Notes under the pieces: model-generated
Told to the model about the DNA's origin: nothing
The model's input: the letters and a program-made list of their open reading frames with translations, nothing else
The model's database searches: none
Program-made: the position numbers and the translations under genes
Part shown: in pieces, positions 25,553 through 33,804 of the stretch
How the letters are laid out: every line of letters starts with the position of its first letter
Numbering within the stretch: the first letter of the stretch is position 1
NCBI RefSeq assembly: GCF_900111245.1
Contig: NZ_FOGO01000003.1
Location: 553,990 to 617,989, forward strand
Reading direction: 5' to 3'
DNA: 64,000 nt
Source of the DNA: Streptomyces qinglanensis
Lineage (GTDB): Bacteria > Actinomycetota > Actinomycetes > Streptomycetales > Streptomycetaceae

Positions 25553-26116
25553 CTAGGCCCGCGGGTCCAAGCCGCCGTCCGGGCCGCCGTCCGGGCCGCC
25601 GTCGTCGCCCGGGCGCCCGCCCGGAGAGGCGGCGCCGTCGGCGATCCGCTTCTCCAGGCGTTCGACAGCGGCCAGGAGGCCCTGCCGGTACGCGTCCGCG
25701 GGGAGCGCACCGAGCCTGCACCGGGCCTGCTCCAGCTCGCTCCGGGCCGCCTCCTCGTCGCCCAGTTTGACGTGGTCGGCGGCGAGGTCGAGGTACAGCG
25801 AGGGATACAGCGAGCGGACCGCCGTCCGGTGCTCGGCCCGGCCGGCACCGTCCTGCTCCAGCGCGTCGGCCGCCGCGAGGGCGCGCAGATCCCAGGCGAG
25901 CTCGTCGACCGGGTCGTCCTGGGTGTCGGCCATGTAGTGCGCAATCGTGCAGCGGTGGAACAGGTCGGCGTCCATGTCGGTTTCCGTCCACAGTGCGGCG
26001 AAGCGGTTCCGGGCCTCCTCCCGGTCACCACCACGGTGCAGCATGATCGCCTGGCCGATTCTGACCATCGTCGCGTGCTCCGCGCCCTGGGGCGCGTCCT
26101 GCTGGGGCTCCGCCAC
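25553..26116 (-). CDS. Helical-repeat protein of unknown function
   Basis: A 187-residue, mainly helical protein with TPR-like spacing: HATMVRIGQAIMLHRGGDRE, ARNRFAALWTE, then LYLDLAADHVKLGDEEAARSELEQA and LLAAVERLEKRIADG. Such pairs of helices suggest a small scaffold. The tail (about 168-187) is Gly/Pro/Asp-rich. I know no assigned function for the family. The ATG at 26116 is preceded by GGGAGGAG. Confidence 0.78.
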   Translation of the reverse strand: MAEPQQDAPQGAEHATMVRIGQAIMLHRGGDREEARNRFAALWTETDMDADLFHRCTIAHYMADTQDDPVDELAWDLRALAAADALEQDGAGRAEHRTAVRSLYPSLYLDLAADHVKLGDEEAARSELEQARCRLGALPADAYRQGLLAAVERLEKRIADGAASPGGRPGDDGGPDGGPDGGLDPRA

Positions 26117-26209
26117 GAGGGGGCTCCTCCCGTTCGCCGAGTGCTGAGGACACGACGCTAACGGCCGTCTCGGACATTGGCGCTCACCCCGGGCGGAGCC
26201 CCGCGTGGC

Positions 26210-26887
26210 TCAGCTCCGACCGGGGATGCGCCAGTTGACGGGCGTGTGGCCCTGGGCCGCGAGGGCCTCGTCGATCCGGGTGAAGGGCCGGGATCCGAAG
26301 AAGCGCTTCGCCGACAGCGGTGAGGGGTGGGCGCCCTGCACCACCGCGTGCCGCTCCGTGTCGATGAGCGGCAGCTTCTTCTTCGCGTAGTTGCCCCACA
26401 GTACGAAAACCGCCGGGTCGGGTCGGTCCACGACGGCGCGGATGACCGCGTCGGTGAACTTCTCCCAGCCCTTGCCCTTGTGCGAGTTGGCCTCGCCCTC
26501 CCGCACGGTCAGCACCGCGTTGAGCAGCAGCACGCCCTGCTCGGCCCACGGCATCAGATAGCCGTTGTCGGGCACCGGGTGGCCCAGCTCGTCCTGCAGT
26601 TCCTTGTAGATGTTGCGCAGCGAGGGCGGCGTGCGGACACCCGGGCGGACCGAGAAGCACAGCCCGTGCCCCTGACCGGCGCCGTGGTACGGGTCCTGGC
26701 CGAGGACGAGCACCTTCACCTGCTCGTACGGGGTCGCGTCGAGGGCGGCGAACACCTCCTCGCGGGGCGGGTAGACCGGTCCCCGCTCCCGCTCCTCCTC
26801 GACGAACTCCGCCAGCTCCTTGAAGTAGGGCTTCTCGGTCTCCTCACCGAGGACGCCCTGCCAGGACCGGGGCAGCATTTCCTTCAC
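26210..26887 (-). CDS. ung: Uracil-DNA glycosylase
   Basis: Family 1 Ung removes uracil from DNA in base-excision repair. The 225-residue protein shows the water-activating loop GQDPYHG (Asp65), and the leucine loop HPSPLS (His187), with the uracil-recognition Asn in LLNAVLTV. A GGAGGT site lies 8 nt before the GTG start. Full length for the family. Confidence 0.97.
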   Translation of the reverse strand: MKEMLPRSWQGVLGEETEKPYFKELAEFVEEERERGPVYPPREEVFAALDATPYEQVKVLVLGQDPYHGAGQGHGLCFSVRPGVRTPPSLRNIYKELQDELGHPVPDNGYLMPWAEQGVLLLNAVLTVREGEANSHKGKGWEKFTDAVIRAVVDRPDPAVFVLWGNYAKKKLPLIDTERHAVVQGAHPSPLSAKRFFGSRPFTRIDEALAAQGHTPVNWRIPGRS

Positions 26888-27146
26888 GCGCTGTTACCTC
26901 CGCTGCGGTGGTGCACTTCCGTCGTGCTCACTGACCGCACCGAAGGTACCGTCCCGCACTGACAGCCCAGGACAGCCCCGGAACCGCCGCCGGAACGCCG
27001 CGGGACGGCCCCGGACTGGCCGCGGCGGCGCGCCCGCTCCGGCCCGCCGCGCCTCCCGGCGCCGCCGGGGGTGCGCCCCGGCAGCTCCCGGTGCCCGCCC
27101 ACGCGCACGCCTCGCCGGGCCCCGGCAGGCTCTCCCCCGCGGGCGG

Positions 27147-28733
27147 CTACCAGCTCGACTTCTTGTACAGCTCCCAGACCCGCATGATGACCGAGGCGTC
27201 GATGGCCCACTCGACCCCCGCGACGTCCTTCTCGGCGGCGATGTAGACCTTGCCCTGCCACAGCGGCAGCAGCCGCACGTCGTCGGCCATCTCCCGCTGC
27301 ACCTTGGCGAACGACTGGCCGGCGGCGCCGCGGTCGCTCTGCCGCCGCGAGTAGGGCAGCAGTTCCTCGGTCAGCTTCCGGTTCTTGTACGGGGTGCCCA
27401 TCGCGTTCTTGTCCCCCACGAAGGGGGTGATGTAGTTGTCCGCGTCGGGGAAGTCGGCGGACCAGCCGCGGCCGAAGACCGGGTACTGCCCCTTGAGGTA
27501 GCCGTCCTGGAAGTTCTCCCAGGAACGCGACCGCAGCGTGATGTCGAACAGACCGGAGCCCTCGAGCTGCTCCTTGAGTTCGGCGAACTCCCGGCTCGTC
27601 GAGTCGCCGTACCGGTCCTCGGCGTACCAGAGGGTGAGCTGCACCTTGTCGGTGATGCCCGCGTTCCGGAGTATGGTGCGCGCCTTCCCGCGGTCGGGCT
27701 CCCCGTAGCGGTCGAGGTAGGCGTTGGTGTGCCCGGTGATGCCCGTCGGAACCATGGAGTACAGCGGGTTCGCGGTCCGGTCGTAGACCTCCCGCACCAG
27801 CTTCTTGCGGTCGACGAGCTGTGCGACGGCCCGGCGCACCGCGGGCTTGGCGGCCTGCTCGTCCTTCGGGTTGAAGACCAGGAAGTGCACCTCGGAGCCG
27901 GTGATCTCGGCCAGGTCGAAGGAGGTGTCACCCGTGGTGGCGGCTTCCTGGAACTCCAGGACCTGATCGGGGGTCAGGCCGCGGTAGGTCAGGTCTATTC
28001 GGCCGTCATTGAGGTCGCCGACCATCTTGGTGGACCGCTTGTAGTAGCGGATGGTGACCGCGTCGTTCCGGATCTTCGCGGTGCCCTTGTAGTGGGCGTT
28101 CCGGACGAGCACGGCCCGCTTGCCGGGCTCGTAGCTCTTGAGCTCGTAGGGCCCCGAGCCCGTCACCTCGTTGCCCGGCCGCAGGCTCGCGCGGGGGTAG
28201 TCGTCGGGGTCGACGAGGGAGGTGGCGGGGGTGGAGAGGATGAAGGGGAAGGTCGCGTCGGACTTCCTGAGCCGGAAGACCACCACCCGGCTGCTCTTCA
28301 TCTCGACCTGCTCCAGATTGGCCAGCAGCGCGGCCGGGCCCTTCGGCGACTCGATCGAGGTGATGCGGTCGAAGGAGTGCTTCACCGCCTGGGCGTCCAG
28401 CTTCCGGCCGCTGGAGAACTTCAGCCCCTTCCGCAGCTTGCAGCGGTAGATCCGGCTTGCCGAGTCGGTGAACCCGCAGTCCTCAGCGGCCTCGGGCTCC
28501 GGAGTGGTCCCGGTGTTCGGGATGGTCATGAGGGTCTGGAAGACATTCCGGTACAGCTCCCAGGAGCCGTCCCAGGCAGCAGCCGGGTCCAGGGAGCTGG
28601 GGGCGCTTGTGGTGCCGACCACGATCTTGTGCTCCTCGCCCCCGTCGCCCCCGGAGAGCGCGCTGCACCCCGCCAGGAGTACGAGGGAGAGTATGGTCGC
28701 TGCGACTTTCAGCAGCCCATTCCGGTCGAACAC
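27147..28733 (-). CDS. ABC transporter substrate-binding lipoprotein (SBP family 5)
   Basis: A 528-residue solute-binding protein of the oligopeptide/dipeptide type (OppA/DppA). The signal peptide ends in a lipobox LLAGC at about residue 23, so it is a lipoprotein. Visible blocks are LDPAAAWDGSWELYRNVFQTL, YRCKLRKGLKFSSGRKLDAQAVKHSFDRI, and GRGWSADFPDADNYITPF, all family features. No permease or ATPase genes are adjacent, so its transporter is elsewhere. The GTG start has GAGGAG 7-8 nt upstream. Confidence 0.93.
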   Translation of the reverse strand: MFDRNGLLKVAATILSLVLLAGCSALSGGDGGEEHKIVVGTTSAPSSLDPAAAWDGSWELYRNVFQTLMTIPNTGTTPEPEAAEDCGFTDSASRIYRCKLRKGLKFSSGRKLDAQAVKHSFDRITSIESPKGPAALLANLEQVEMKSSRVVVFRLRKSDATFPFILSTPATSLVDPDDYPRASLRPGNEVTGSGPYELKSYEPGKRAVLVRNAHYKGTAKIRNDAVTIRYYKRSTKMVGDLNDGRIDLTYRGLTPDQVLEFQEAATTGDTSFDLAEITGSEVHFLVFNPKDEQAAKPAVRRAVAQLVDRKKLVREVYDRTANPLYSMVPTGITGHTNAYLDRYGEPDRGKARTILRNAGITDKVQLTLWYAEDRYGDSTSREFAELKEQLEGSGLFDITLRSRSWENFQDGYLKGQYPVFGRGWSADFPDADNYITPFVGDKNAMGTPYKNRKLTEELLPYSRRQSDRGAAGQSFAKVQREMADDVRLLPLWQGKVYIAAEKDVAGVEWAIDASVIMRVWELYKKSSW

Positions 28734-28871
28734 GTGCGCGCTCCTCAGTCGGCGGTGCCTTACCTCTGGTGCGGTGCCCACGGGGTGCGTCCACGCTCCG
28801 TAGACGTCACCCGACTACGGGAAAACGTTTGGACATTACCCCAGCCACAGCCGTGACGGAGCAGAACGAAC

Positions 28872-28909
28872 TGTCCGGGTGCCGGGACTTGGAGTCCGAC
28901 ACCCGGACA
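28872..28909 (-). terminator. Hairpin terminator after the SDR genes
   Basis: A 10-bp outer stem (28872-28881 with 28900-28909) plus a 5-bp inner stem (GGACT/AGTCC) form one long hairpin. On the minus strand it is followed by a T-rich stretch (GTTCGTTCTG). It lies 73 bp after the SDR stop. Confidence 0.65.
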
Positions 28910-28981
28910 TACGAGCCATAGGCCGCTCGGTGCGCGAAACCGCTGCACCTGTCCGACGTCCGCACGGGCGCGCCTATTGTG

Positions 28982-29755
28982 CTATTCGACACCCGCGTTG
29001 AGGAAGAGACCGCCGTCCACCGTCAGCGTCTGCCCGGTGATCCAGGCCGCCTCGCCGGAGGTGAGGAACGCCGCGGCGCCGGCCACGTCCGAGGGCGCCC
29101 CGAGCCTGCCCATCGGATAGCGGGCGGCTGCCTCCTCCTCGCGTCCCTCGTAGAGCGTGGCGGCGAACTTCGTCTTGACCACGGCCGGTGCCACCGCGTT
29201 GACCCGGACCGCGGGCGCGAACTCGTGGGCGAGCTGCTGGGTCAGGTTGATCATGGCGGCCTTGCTCATCCCGTACGCGCCGATGAACGGCGAGGCCGAG
29301 AGACCCGCGATCGAGGCGACATTGACGATCGCGCCGCCGTGCTCCTGCTGCCATGCGGCCCAGGTGCGCTGCGCGAAGCCGAGAGCCGAGATCACGTTGG
29401 TCTCGAACACCTTGCGTGCGATACCCAGGTCCAGCTCGGCCATCGGCCCGAACACCGGGTTGGTGCCCGCGTTGTTGACCAGGTGGTCGACGCGCCCGTA
29501 CGCCTCCATCACAGCGTCCACGGCGGCTGCCTGGTGCTCCAGGTCGTGCGCCTTGCCCGCGATCCCCATGGCCCGGTCGGAACCGAGCCGCTCGACCGCC
29601 TCCTCGAGCGCGTCCGCGTTCCGTCCGGTGATGCACACCCGGTCGCCGCGCGCCACGAGCGCCTCGGCGATCCCGTAGCCGATGCCCCGGCTGCCGCCGG
29701 TGACCAGGGCGACCTTCCCGCTTTCGGGCTGCCCGCCCGTGTTCTGCTCCGTCAT
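28982..29755 (-). CDS. SDR family oxidoreductase
   Basis: A 257-residue classical short-chain dehydrogenase. Cofactor motif TGGSRGIGYG at about 20-29, NNAG at about 94-97, catalytic Ser in NVASIAG, and YGMSK for the Tyr-Lys pair. The C-terminus ITGQTLTVDGG is typical. It starts 22 bp after the fabG-like stop on the same strand, and the two probably act together on a fatty acyl or similar substrate. Substrate unknown. Confidence 0.93.
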   Translation of the reverse strand: MTEQNTGGQPESGKVALVTGGSRGIGYGIAEALVARGDRVCITGRNADALEEAVERLGSDRAMGIAGKAHDLEHQAAAVDAVMEAYGRVDHLVNNAGTNPVFGPMAELDLGIARKVFETNVISALGFAQRTWAAWQQEHGGAIVNVASIAGLSASPFIGAYGMSKAAMINLTQQLAHEFAPAVRVNAVAPAVVKTKFAATLYEGREEEAAARYPMGRLGAPSDVAGAAAFLTSGEAAWITGQTLTVDGGLFLNAGVE

Positions 29756-29777
29756 GCGATCCGCTCCTCGCCGGCCG

Positions 29778-30539
29778 TCAGTTGAGGGGTCCGCCGGCGA
29801 CGTACAGCACCTGGCCGGAGACGAAGCCGGCCTTCTCGTCGGCGAAGAAGGCGACGGCGTTGGCGATGTCGGCGGGCTCCCCCACGCGCTGGACCGGGAT
29901 CTGGCCGGCCGCCGCGGTCTTGAAGTCCTCGAAGCCCATGCCCACGCGCTCCGCGGTGGCGGCGGTCATGTCCGTCGCGATGAAGCCGGGGGCCACCGCG
30001 TTCGCCGTGATGCCGAACTTGCCCAGTTCCTTGGCGAGGGTCTTGGTGAAGCCCTGCATACCTGCCTTGGCCGCGGCGTAGTTGACCTGGCCGCGGTTGC
30101 CCAGCGCGGAGGACGAGGAGAGGTTGACGATGCGCCCGTACCCGGCGTCCACCATGGACTTCTGGCAGGCGCGGGACATCAGGAAGGCGCCGCGCAGATG
30201 CACGTTCATGACCGTGTCCCAGTCGTTGTCGCTCATCTTGAACAGCAGGTTGTCGCGCAGCACTCCGGCGTTGTTCACCAGGACGACGGGGGCCCCGAGC
30301 TCCTCGGAGACGCGGGCGACCGCGGCCTCGACCTGTCCGGAGTCCGAGACGTCGCAGCCGACGGCGAGCGCCTTGCCGCCCTGCTGGGTGATCTGCTCGA
30401 CGGTCGGGGCGCAGGCGGCCTCGTCGAGGTCGAGGACGGCGACGGCGTGGCCCCCCTCCGCGAGGCGGACGGCCGTGGCCGCGCCGATCCCTCGGGCGGC
30501 GCCCGTCACGATCGCGACTCGCTGCTCGGTGCTGGACAT
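29778..30539 (-). CDS. fabG: 3-oxoacyl-ACP reductase FabG-type SDR
   Basis: A 253-residue SDR with VTGAARGIG at about 11-19, NNAG near 95, catalytic SSSSALG Ser, and YAAAKAGMQGFTKTLAKEL (Tyr-Lys). The segment VNYAAAKAG and the ending VSGQVLYVAGGPLN fit FabG-like reductases used in fatty acid or polyketide-type chains. It is likely a FabG paralogue rather than the housekeeping enzyme, because no other fab genes are nearby. First gene of a two-gene operon. Confidence 0.9.
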   Translation of the reverse strand: MSSTEQRVAIVTGAARGIGAATAVRLAEGGHAVAVLDLDEAACAPTVEQITQQGGKALAVGCDVSDSGQVEAAVARVSEELGAPVVLVNNAGVLRDNLLFKMSDNDWDTVMNVHLRGAFLMSRACQKSMVDAGYGRIVNLSSSSALGNRGQVNYAAAKAGMQGFTKTLAKELGKFGITANAVAPGFIATDMTAATAERVGMGFEDFKTAAAGQIPVQRVGEPADIANAVAFFADEKAGFVSGQVLYVAGGPLN

Positions 30540-30566
30540 GCTGGTGTCTCCTCGGGCCTGAATGGG

Positions 30567-30580
30567 TGAGCAACCGCTTA
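30567..30580. promoter_or_regulatory. Possible operator upstream of fabG-like gene
   Basis: The 14-bp near-dyad TGAGCAACCGCTTA (5-bp arms with one mismatch) lies 28 bp upstream of the fabG-like ATG. It resembles sites bound by TetR regulators of acyl-CoA metabolism in actinobacteria, but there is no regulator gene beside it. Confidence 0.3.
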
Positions 30581-30632
30581 GTACCTCTGGCAGTCGTGAC
30601 GCTATGAGGCACGACAGGCCCTGTCAACGGCG

Positions 30633-30673
30633 CCCGGTGCGGGAGCGGCACACGGTGCCGCCCCCGCACCCGG
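30633..30673 (-). terminator. Hairpin terminator after the HipA-DUF3037 pair
   Basis: Arms rich in GGTGC/GCACC and GCGGCAC/GTGCCGC flank a 3-nt loop, giving a long stem with few mismatches. It begins 2 bp after the DUF3037 stop. Confidence 0.6.
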
Positions 30674-30674
30674 C

Positions 30675-31088
30675 TCAGCGCACCAGCAGATCCAGCAGAC
30701 GCTCGCTCTCGGCCTCCGGATCGGCGGTCAGACCGGTGTGCACCGGGCCGGGCTGGACGACCGTGCTGCGCGGTGCCACCAGCCACCGGAAGCGCCGTCC
30801 CACGTCGTCCCCGGCCGCCTGCCCGGCCCGGGCGCCGCCGCCGCACACGCACTCCACGGCGTGCAGCGCCGCGCGCACGCCGCGTACGTCGGCACACGGG
30901 TCGAGGGCGAACAGCCGGTCCTCGTCCAGGTGCGTGCGGGCAGACAGATAGGAGCGTGCGCGGCAGTAGACCAGCACACCGGCGTTGATCAGCTCACCGC
31001 GCTCGATGTGGGGAACGACACGCAGCAGGGCGTACTCGAACACGTCGAGATCGGCGCGCGCGTCCGGTTCCGCAGGCATCCGCTTCAC
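30675..31088 (-). CDS. DUF3037 domain protein
   Basis: A 137-residue protein with the DUF3037 N-terminal block FEYALLRVVPHIERGELINA, then GVLVYCRA and a second block FRWLVAPRSTVVQPGPVHTGL. The family has no known activity but is repeatedly found beside HipA-like kinases. The GTG start shares its bases with the stop of the upstream gene (GTGA, 4-nt overlap), so the two are translationally coupled; an ATG three codons on is the alternative. Confidence 0.88.
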   Translation of the reverse strand: MKRMPAEPDARADLDVFEYALLRVVPHIERGELINAGVLVYCRARSYLSARTHLDEDRLFALDPCADVRGVRAALHAVECVCGGGARAGQAAGDDVGRRFRWLVAPRSTVVQPGPVHTGLTADPEAESERLLDLLVR

Positions 31089-31903
31089 TTGGCATCGCCG
31101 CCCTTCCCGGTGAGCCACCCCGGCGCTTGCGAGGGTCCGTCCTTGCTCGGCTCGCCGAGCGTGATCCGCTCATGGATCGTACGGGCGCGGGAGGCCAGGA
31201 CCTCGGTGTACGCGGCGCGCACCGCGTCCGGACCGGCGAATCCCGGCTCGTCCGCGAGCCACTCGTCGGGGATCTCCGCGGCGCACTCGGACAGCAGTTC
31301 CTCGGTGACACGGGGAGCCAGCTCGGCCGCGGCCTCCTCGGTCCGCGGCGCGAAAGGGGCCAACGCGTGGTCGGAGGCGTCGTAGGGGCGTTCGGCGGCC
31401 GCCCGCGCGGTGGGCCAGTTGTGGTGGAAGACCAGCGTCGCGCCATGGTCGATCAGCCACAGATCGCCGTGCCACACCAGCATGTTGGGGTTGCGCCAGG
31501 AGCGGTCGACGTTGCCCACGAGCGCATCGAACCACACCACCCGCCCGGCTTCCTCGGAGCTCACCTGGTAGGCGAGCGGATCGAAGCCGAGCGAGCCGGG
31601 CAGGAAGTCCATCCCCAGGTTGAGGCCGCCGCTCCCCTTGAGCAGCGCCTGCACTTCCTCGTCCGGCTCGGACAGCCCGATCACCGGGTCCAGCCACGCC
31701 CGCACCAGTGCGGGCACCCGCAGCCCGAGCCGCAGCGCGAGCCGGCCGCACAGCACTTCGGCCACCAGCGTCTTGCGGCCCTGACCGGCTCCGACGAACT
31801 TCATGACATAGGTACCCAGATCGTCGGCCTCGACGAGCCCGGGGAGCGAACCGCCCTCTCTCAGAGGCGTGACGTAGCGCGTGGCGGTGACTTCGGGGAG
31901 CAT
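31085..31903 (-). CDS. HipA-like kinase family protein
   Basis: A 272-residue protein matching the single-domain HipA-like family. Motifs: TYVMKFVGAGQG (ATP-binding strand and Lys), WFDALVGNVDRSWRNPNML as the catalytic loop with N-D-R, and WLIDHGATLVFHHNW for the DxG-like metal site (IDHGA). Classical HipA phosphorylates tRNA synthetases and works with the HipB antitoxin; there is no HipB-like gene here. The partner is DUF3037. Role as toxin is not shown. Confidence 0.88.
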   Translation of the reverse strand: MLPEVTATRYVTPLREGGSLPGLVEADDLGTYVMKFVGAGQGRKTLVAEVLCGRLALRLGLRVPALVRAWLDPVIGLSEPDEEVQALLKGSGGLNLGMDFLPGSLGFDPLAYQVSSEEAGRVVWFDALVGNVDRSWRNPNMLVWHGDLWLIDHGATLVFHHNWPTARAAAERPYDASDHALAPFAPRTEEAAAELAPRVTEELLSECAAEIPDEWLADEPGFAGPDAVRAAYTEVLASRARTIHERITLGEPSKDGPSQAPGWLTGKGGDAK

Positions 31904-32172
31904 TTCGCCAGGCTATACGCCCGCCCATTCCTCGGGACCGACAGCGGCCGGCCCCTCCCGGGCCGGCGGCCTGCCCCGGCCACCCCGAGGAGCCGCACCC
32001 GTGCGGCGGCTGGTGACCGGTGCGGCGGCAGCGTCGCTTCCGCGCCCGCAGGCGGCATCCCGGTGGTTGCGCCGGTGCCGCGTGCTCTCCGCACTCCCGC
32101 GCCGTCGGGGCCTGGCCCGGGCCCCGCGCCGACACGCGTACCGACCGCCGGACCAGGCCCGCTCCGCGCTGT

Positions 32173-32499
32173 TCAGAAGCGGTGCCGGCCGTGCCGGAGA
32201 GGTTCCGTGGGCTCGGCTGCGGTGTCCGGTGCGGCCGGTGAGCGCCCGGAGGCCCCCTCGGAGCGCTCGGGACGCTCGCCCTGCGGGTCCCCTCCGGTGG
32301 GCTCGGCTCCGGCAGCCAGCTCGTCGAGCCGCGCGGTCAGGAAGTGCACGACCTGTGTCCGGTTCGCATGGGCCCGCTCGTGGTCGAGAAGCCGCTGCAC
32401 GTCCTCGGGAGCCAACGGCCGGATGCGGTGTTCGACAGCGCCCGCGGGAAGCTGGTCGAAGTCCGGCAGGGGCAGGGGCTTGTCCTGAGAAGCTGACAT
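32173..32499 (-). CDS. Conserved small protein, DUF8129-like
   Basis: A 108-residue protein whose first 65 residues are conserved among Streptomyces proteins: LPLPDFDQLPAGAVEHRIRP, then VQRLLDHERAHANRTQVVHFLTARLDEL. The rest is Gly/Pro/Glu-rich and disordered. Function unknown. The ATG at 32499 is preceded by GGAGG. Confidence 0.7.
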   Translation of the reverse strand: MSASQDKPLPLPDFDQLPAGAVEHRIRPLAPEDVQRLLDHERAHANRTQVVHFLTARLDELAAGAEPTGGDPQGERPERSEGASGRSPAAPDTAAEPTEPLRHGRHRF

Positions 32500-32697
32500 G
32501 GGGTGCGCTACCTCCGGGCGGGAGACGGTTCCTCCTCCGAGTCTCCCGACAGATCCGGCGTCCCGCAGCGCGGGAGCGGCGCTCGGTGCGATTCCGGGCC
32601 AGCAGCACGCGCCGGTGACCGGCCGCCGGGGGGCCCGGGGGAGGCCGGGACGGCGGCGCAGCCGCGGCCGGCACCCCGGCCTCCCCCGGGACCGGAC

Positions 32698-32955
32698 TCA
32701 GACCGCAGCAGGTGAGCCGTGTGCGCGCGCCCGCCGGGTGCCGCGCTTCCGCTCCGCGACGTGGTCCTCCAGCATGCGGTCCGCTGCTGCGAGGGCCTCG
32801 GCGAGGGACCGGGTGTCCGTGGTCACGCAGAGGGTGTACGCGAGGTCCTCCACGGCTTCGCGGGTCTCCGGAGCGGGAGCGGTCTCGTGCTGTGCGCAGG
32901 CGTCGGCGTAGCGGGCGAGGAGGAGCCGGAGCGTCTTCTCCGCTGGGTGCAGCAC
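32698..32955 (-). CDS. DUF5133-like small protein
   Basis: An 85-residue protein with the DUF5133 layout: LHPAEKTLRLLLARYADAC, then EAVEDLAYTLCVTTDTRSLAEALAAADRML. These short Streptomyces proteins are often regulators of unknown role or are of unknown function. The GTG start has AAGGAA 7 nt upstream. Three positively charged residues end the protein. Confidence 0.75.
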   Translation of the reverse strand: MLHPAEKTLRLLLARYADACAQHETAPAPETREAVEDLAYTLCVTTDTRSLAEALAAADRMLEDHVAERKRGTRRARAHGSPAAV

Positions 32956-33427
32956 AGGGGGTTCCTTTCCGGGAGCAGGCGGCCCGGGCCCGGGCACCGG
33001 TTCCGGAGTCCTCACGGGTGAAGTCCGCGGTGGCCGGACGCACGCGCCATGGGCCATGCCGTGCCGTTTCCGACGGCATTCGACTGCCGCGGGTACCCGG
33101 AGTCCCATCCGCCACACCAACAGTTCTGCGCCGCGCGGACGACGCCGCGGGGGGCCGGAGGCCGGCCTCCGGCCCCGCGCGCACGACGGCCTGCGCCTCC
33201 TCGCCTCCTGGGCCGCCGACCGGAATCTCCCCGCGTCCAGCGCAGCGTCCTGACGGAAGAGCCGTGCCGGCCGGCGCCCGCAGCACGCGGGGGCGGCGCC
33301 CGGCACGGGCAGGGCCCGACGCCGGGGCGCCCGGGTGGGGCTCAGCGCGCGTCCGGCGGGGCTGAAGGGGACGCTGAAGGGGACGAGGACCCGCGGGGCG
33401 GTCTACCCAGGCGGGGGGATCTGCCTC
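32956..33427. other. Non-coding spacer before the metE leader
   Basis: About 470 bp with no convincing gene on either strand. A 12-bp direct repeat (gctgaaggggac, 33361-33384) is the only structure seen. Together with the leader that follows, the gap before metE totals about 850 bp. Confidence 0.4.
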
Positions 33428-33433
33428 TAGGCT
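33428..33433 (+). promoter_or_regulatory. Likely -10 of the metE promoter
   Basis: TAGGCT fits the Streptomyces main-sigma -10 consensus and would start transcription near 33440, at the 5' edge of the riboswitch. No clear -35 is seen 17 bp upstream. Confidence 0.45.
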
Positions 33434-33439
33434 GGCGGC

Positions 33440-33640
33440 GCAGCTGGTTCGTCCCGTCCGCCAGGCGGGATGTCGCAAGAGGGAACCCGGTGGAAGTCCG
33501 GGACTGCCCCGCAGCGGTGAGCGGGAACGACCGCCGTCACACGCACTGGACCCGACGGTCCGGGAAGCGACGGCCAGTAGGAGCCCGCCGGGAGACCGGC
33601 AGGCGCGCCCGCGAGTCCGAAGACCTGCCCGTTGCCCGCG
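33440..33640 (+). promoter_or_regulatory. Cobalamin riboswitch controlling metE
   Basis: The leader has the conserved cobalamin aptamer blocks in order: GGGAACCCGGTGGAAGTCCG, GACTGCCCCGCAGCGGTGA, GCCAGTAGGAGCCCGCCGG and the B12 box GGGAGACCGGCAGGC, then GCGAGTCCGAAGACCTGCC. Placed before the B12-independent methionine synthase, it should switch metE off when cobalamin is plentiful and MetH can work. Ends are approximate. A second hairpin between it and the gene (about 33650-33720) may be the expression platform. Confidence 0.93.
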
Positions 33641-33804
33641 CACGCCCATGTGTGTGCGGACATTCCGGTGACCTCGAGGGCGGGTCGGCGTACATGTTCC
33701 GGTGGACGGACGCACACCGCGTTTCGGTCGCCCGCCGGTATTCCGTCACCTTCGCTCCTCGTGCTCGCCGGGACCCGACGAGACATCTCGCGAAGGAGAT
33801 CTCC

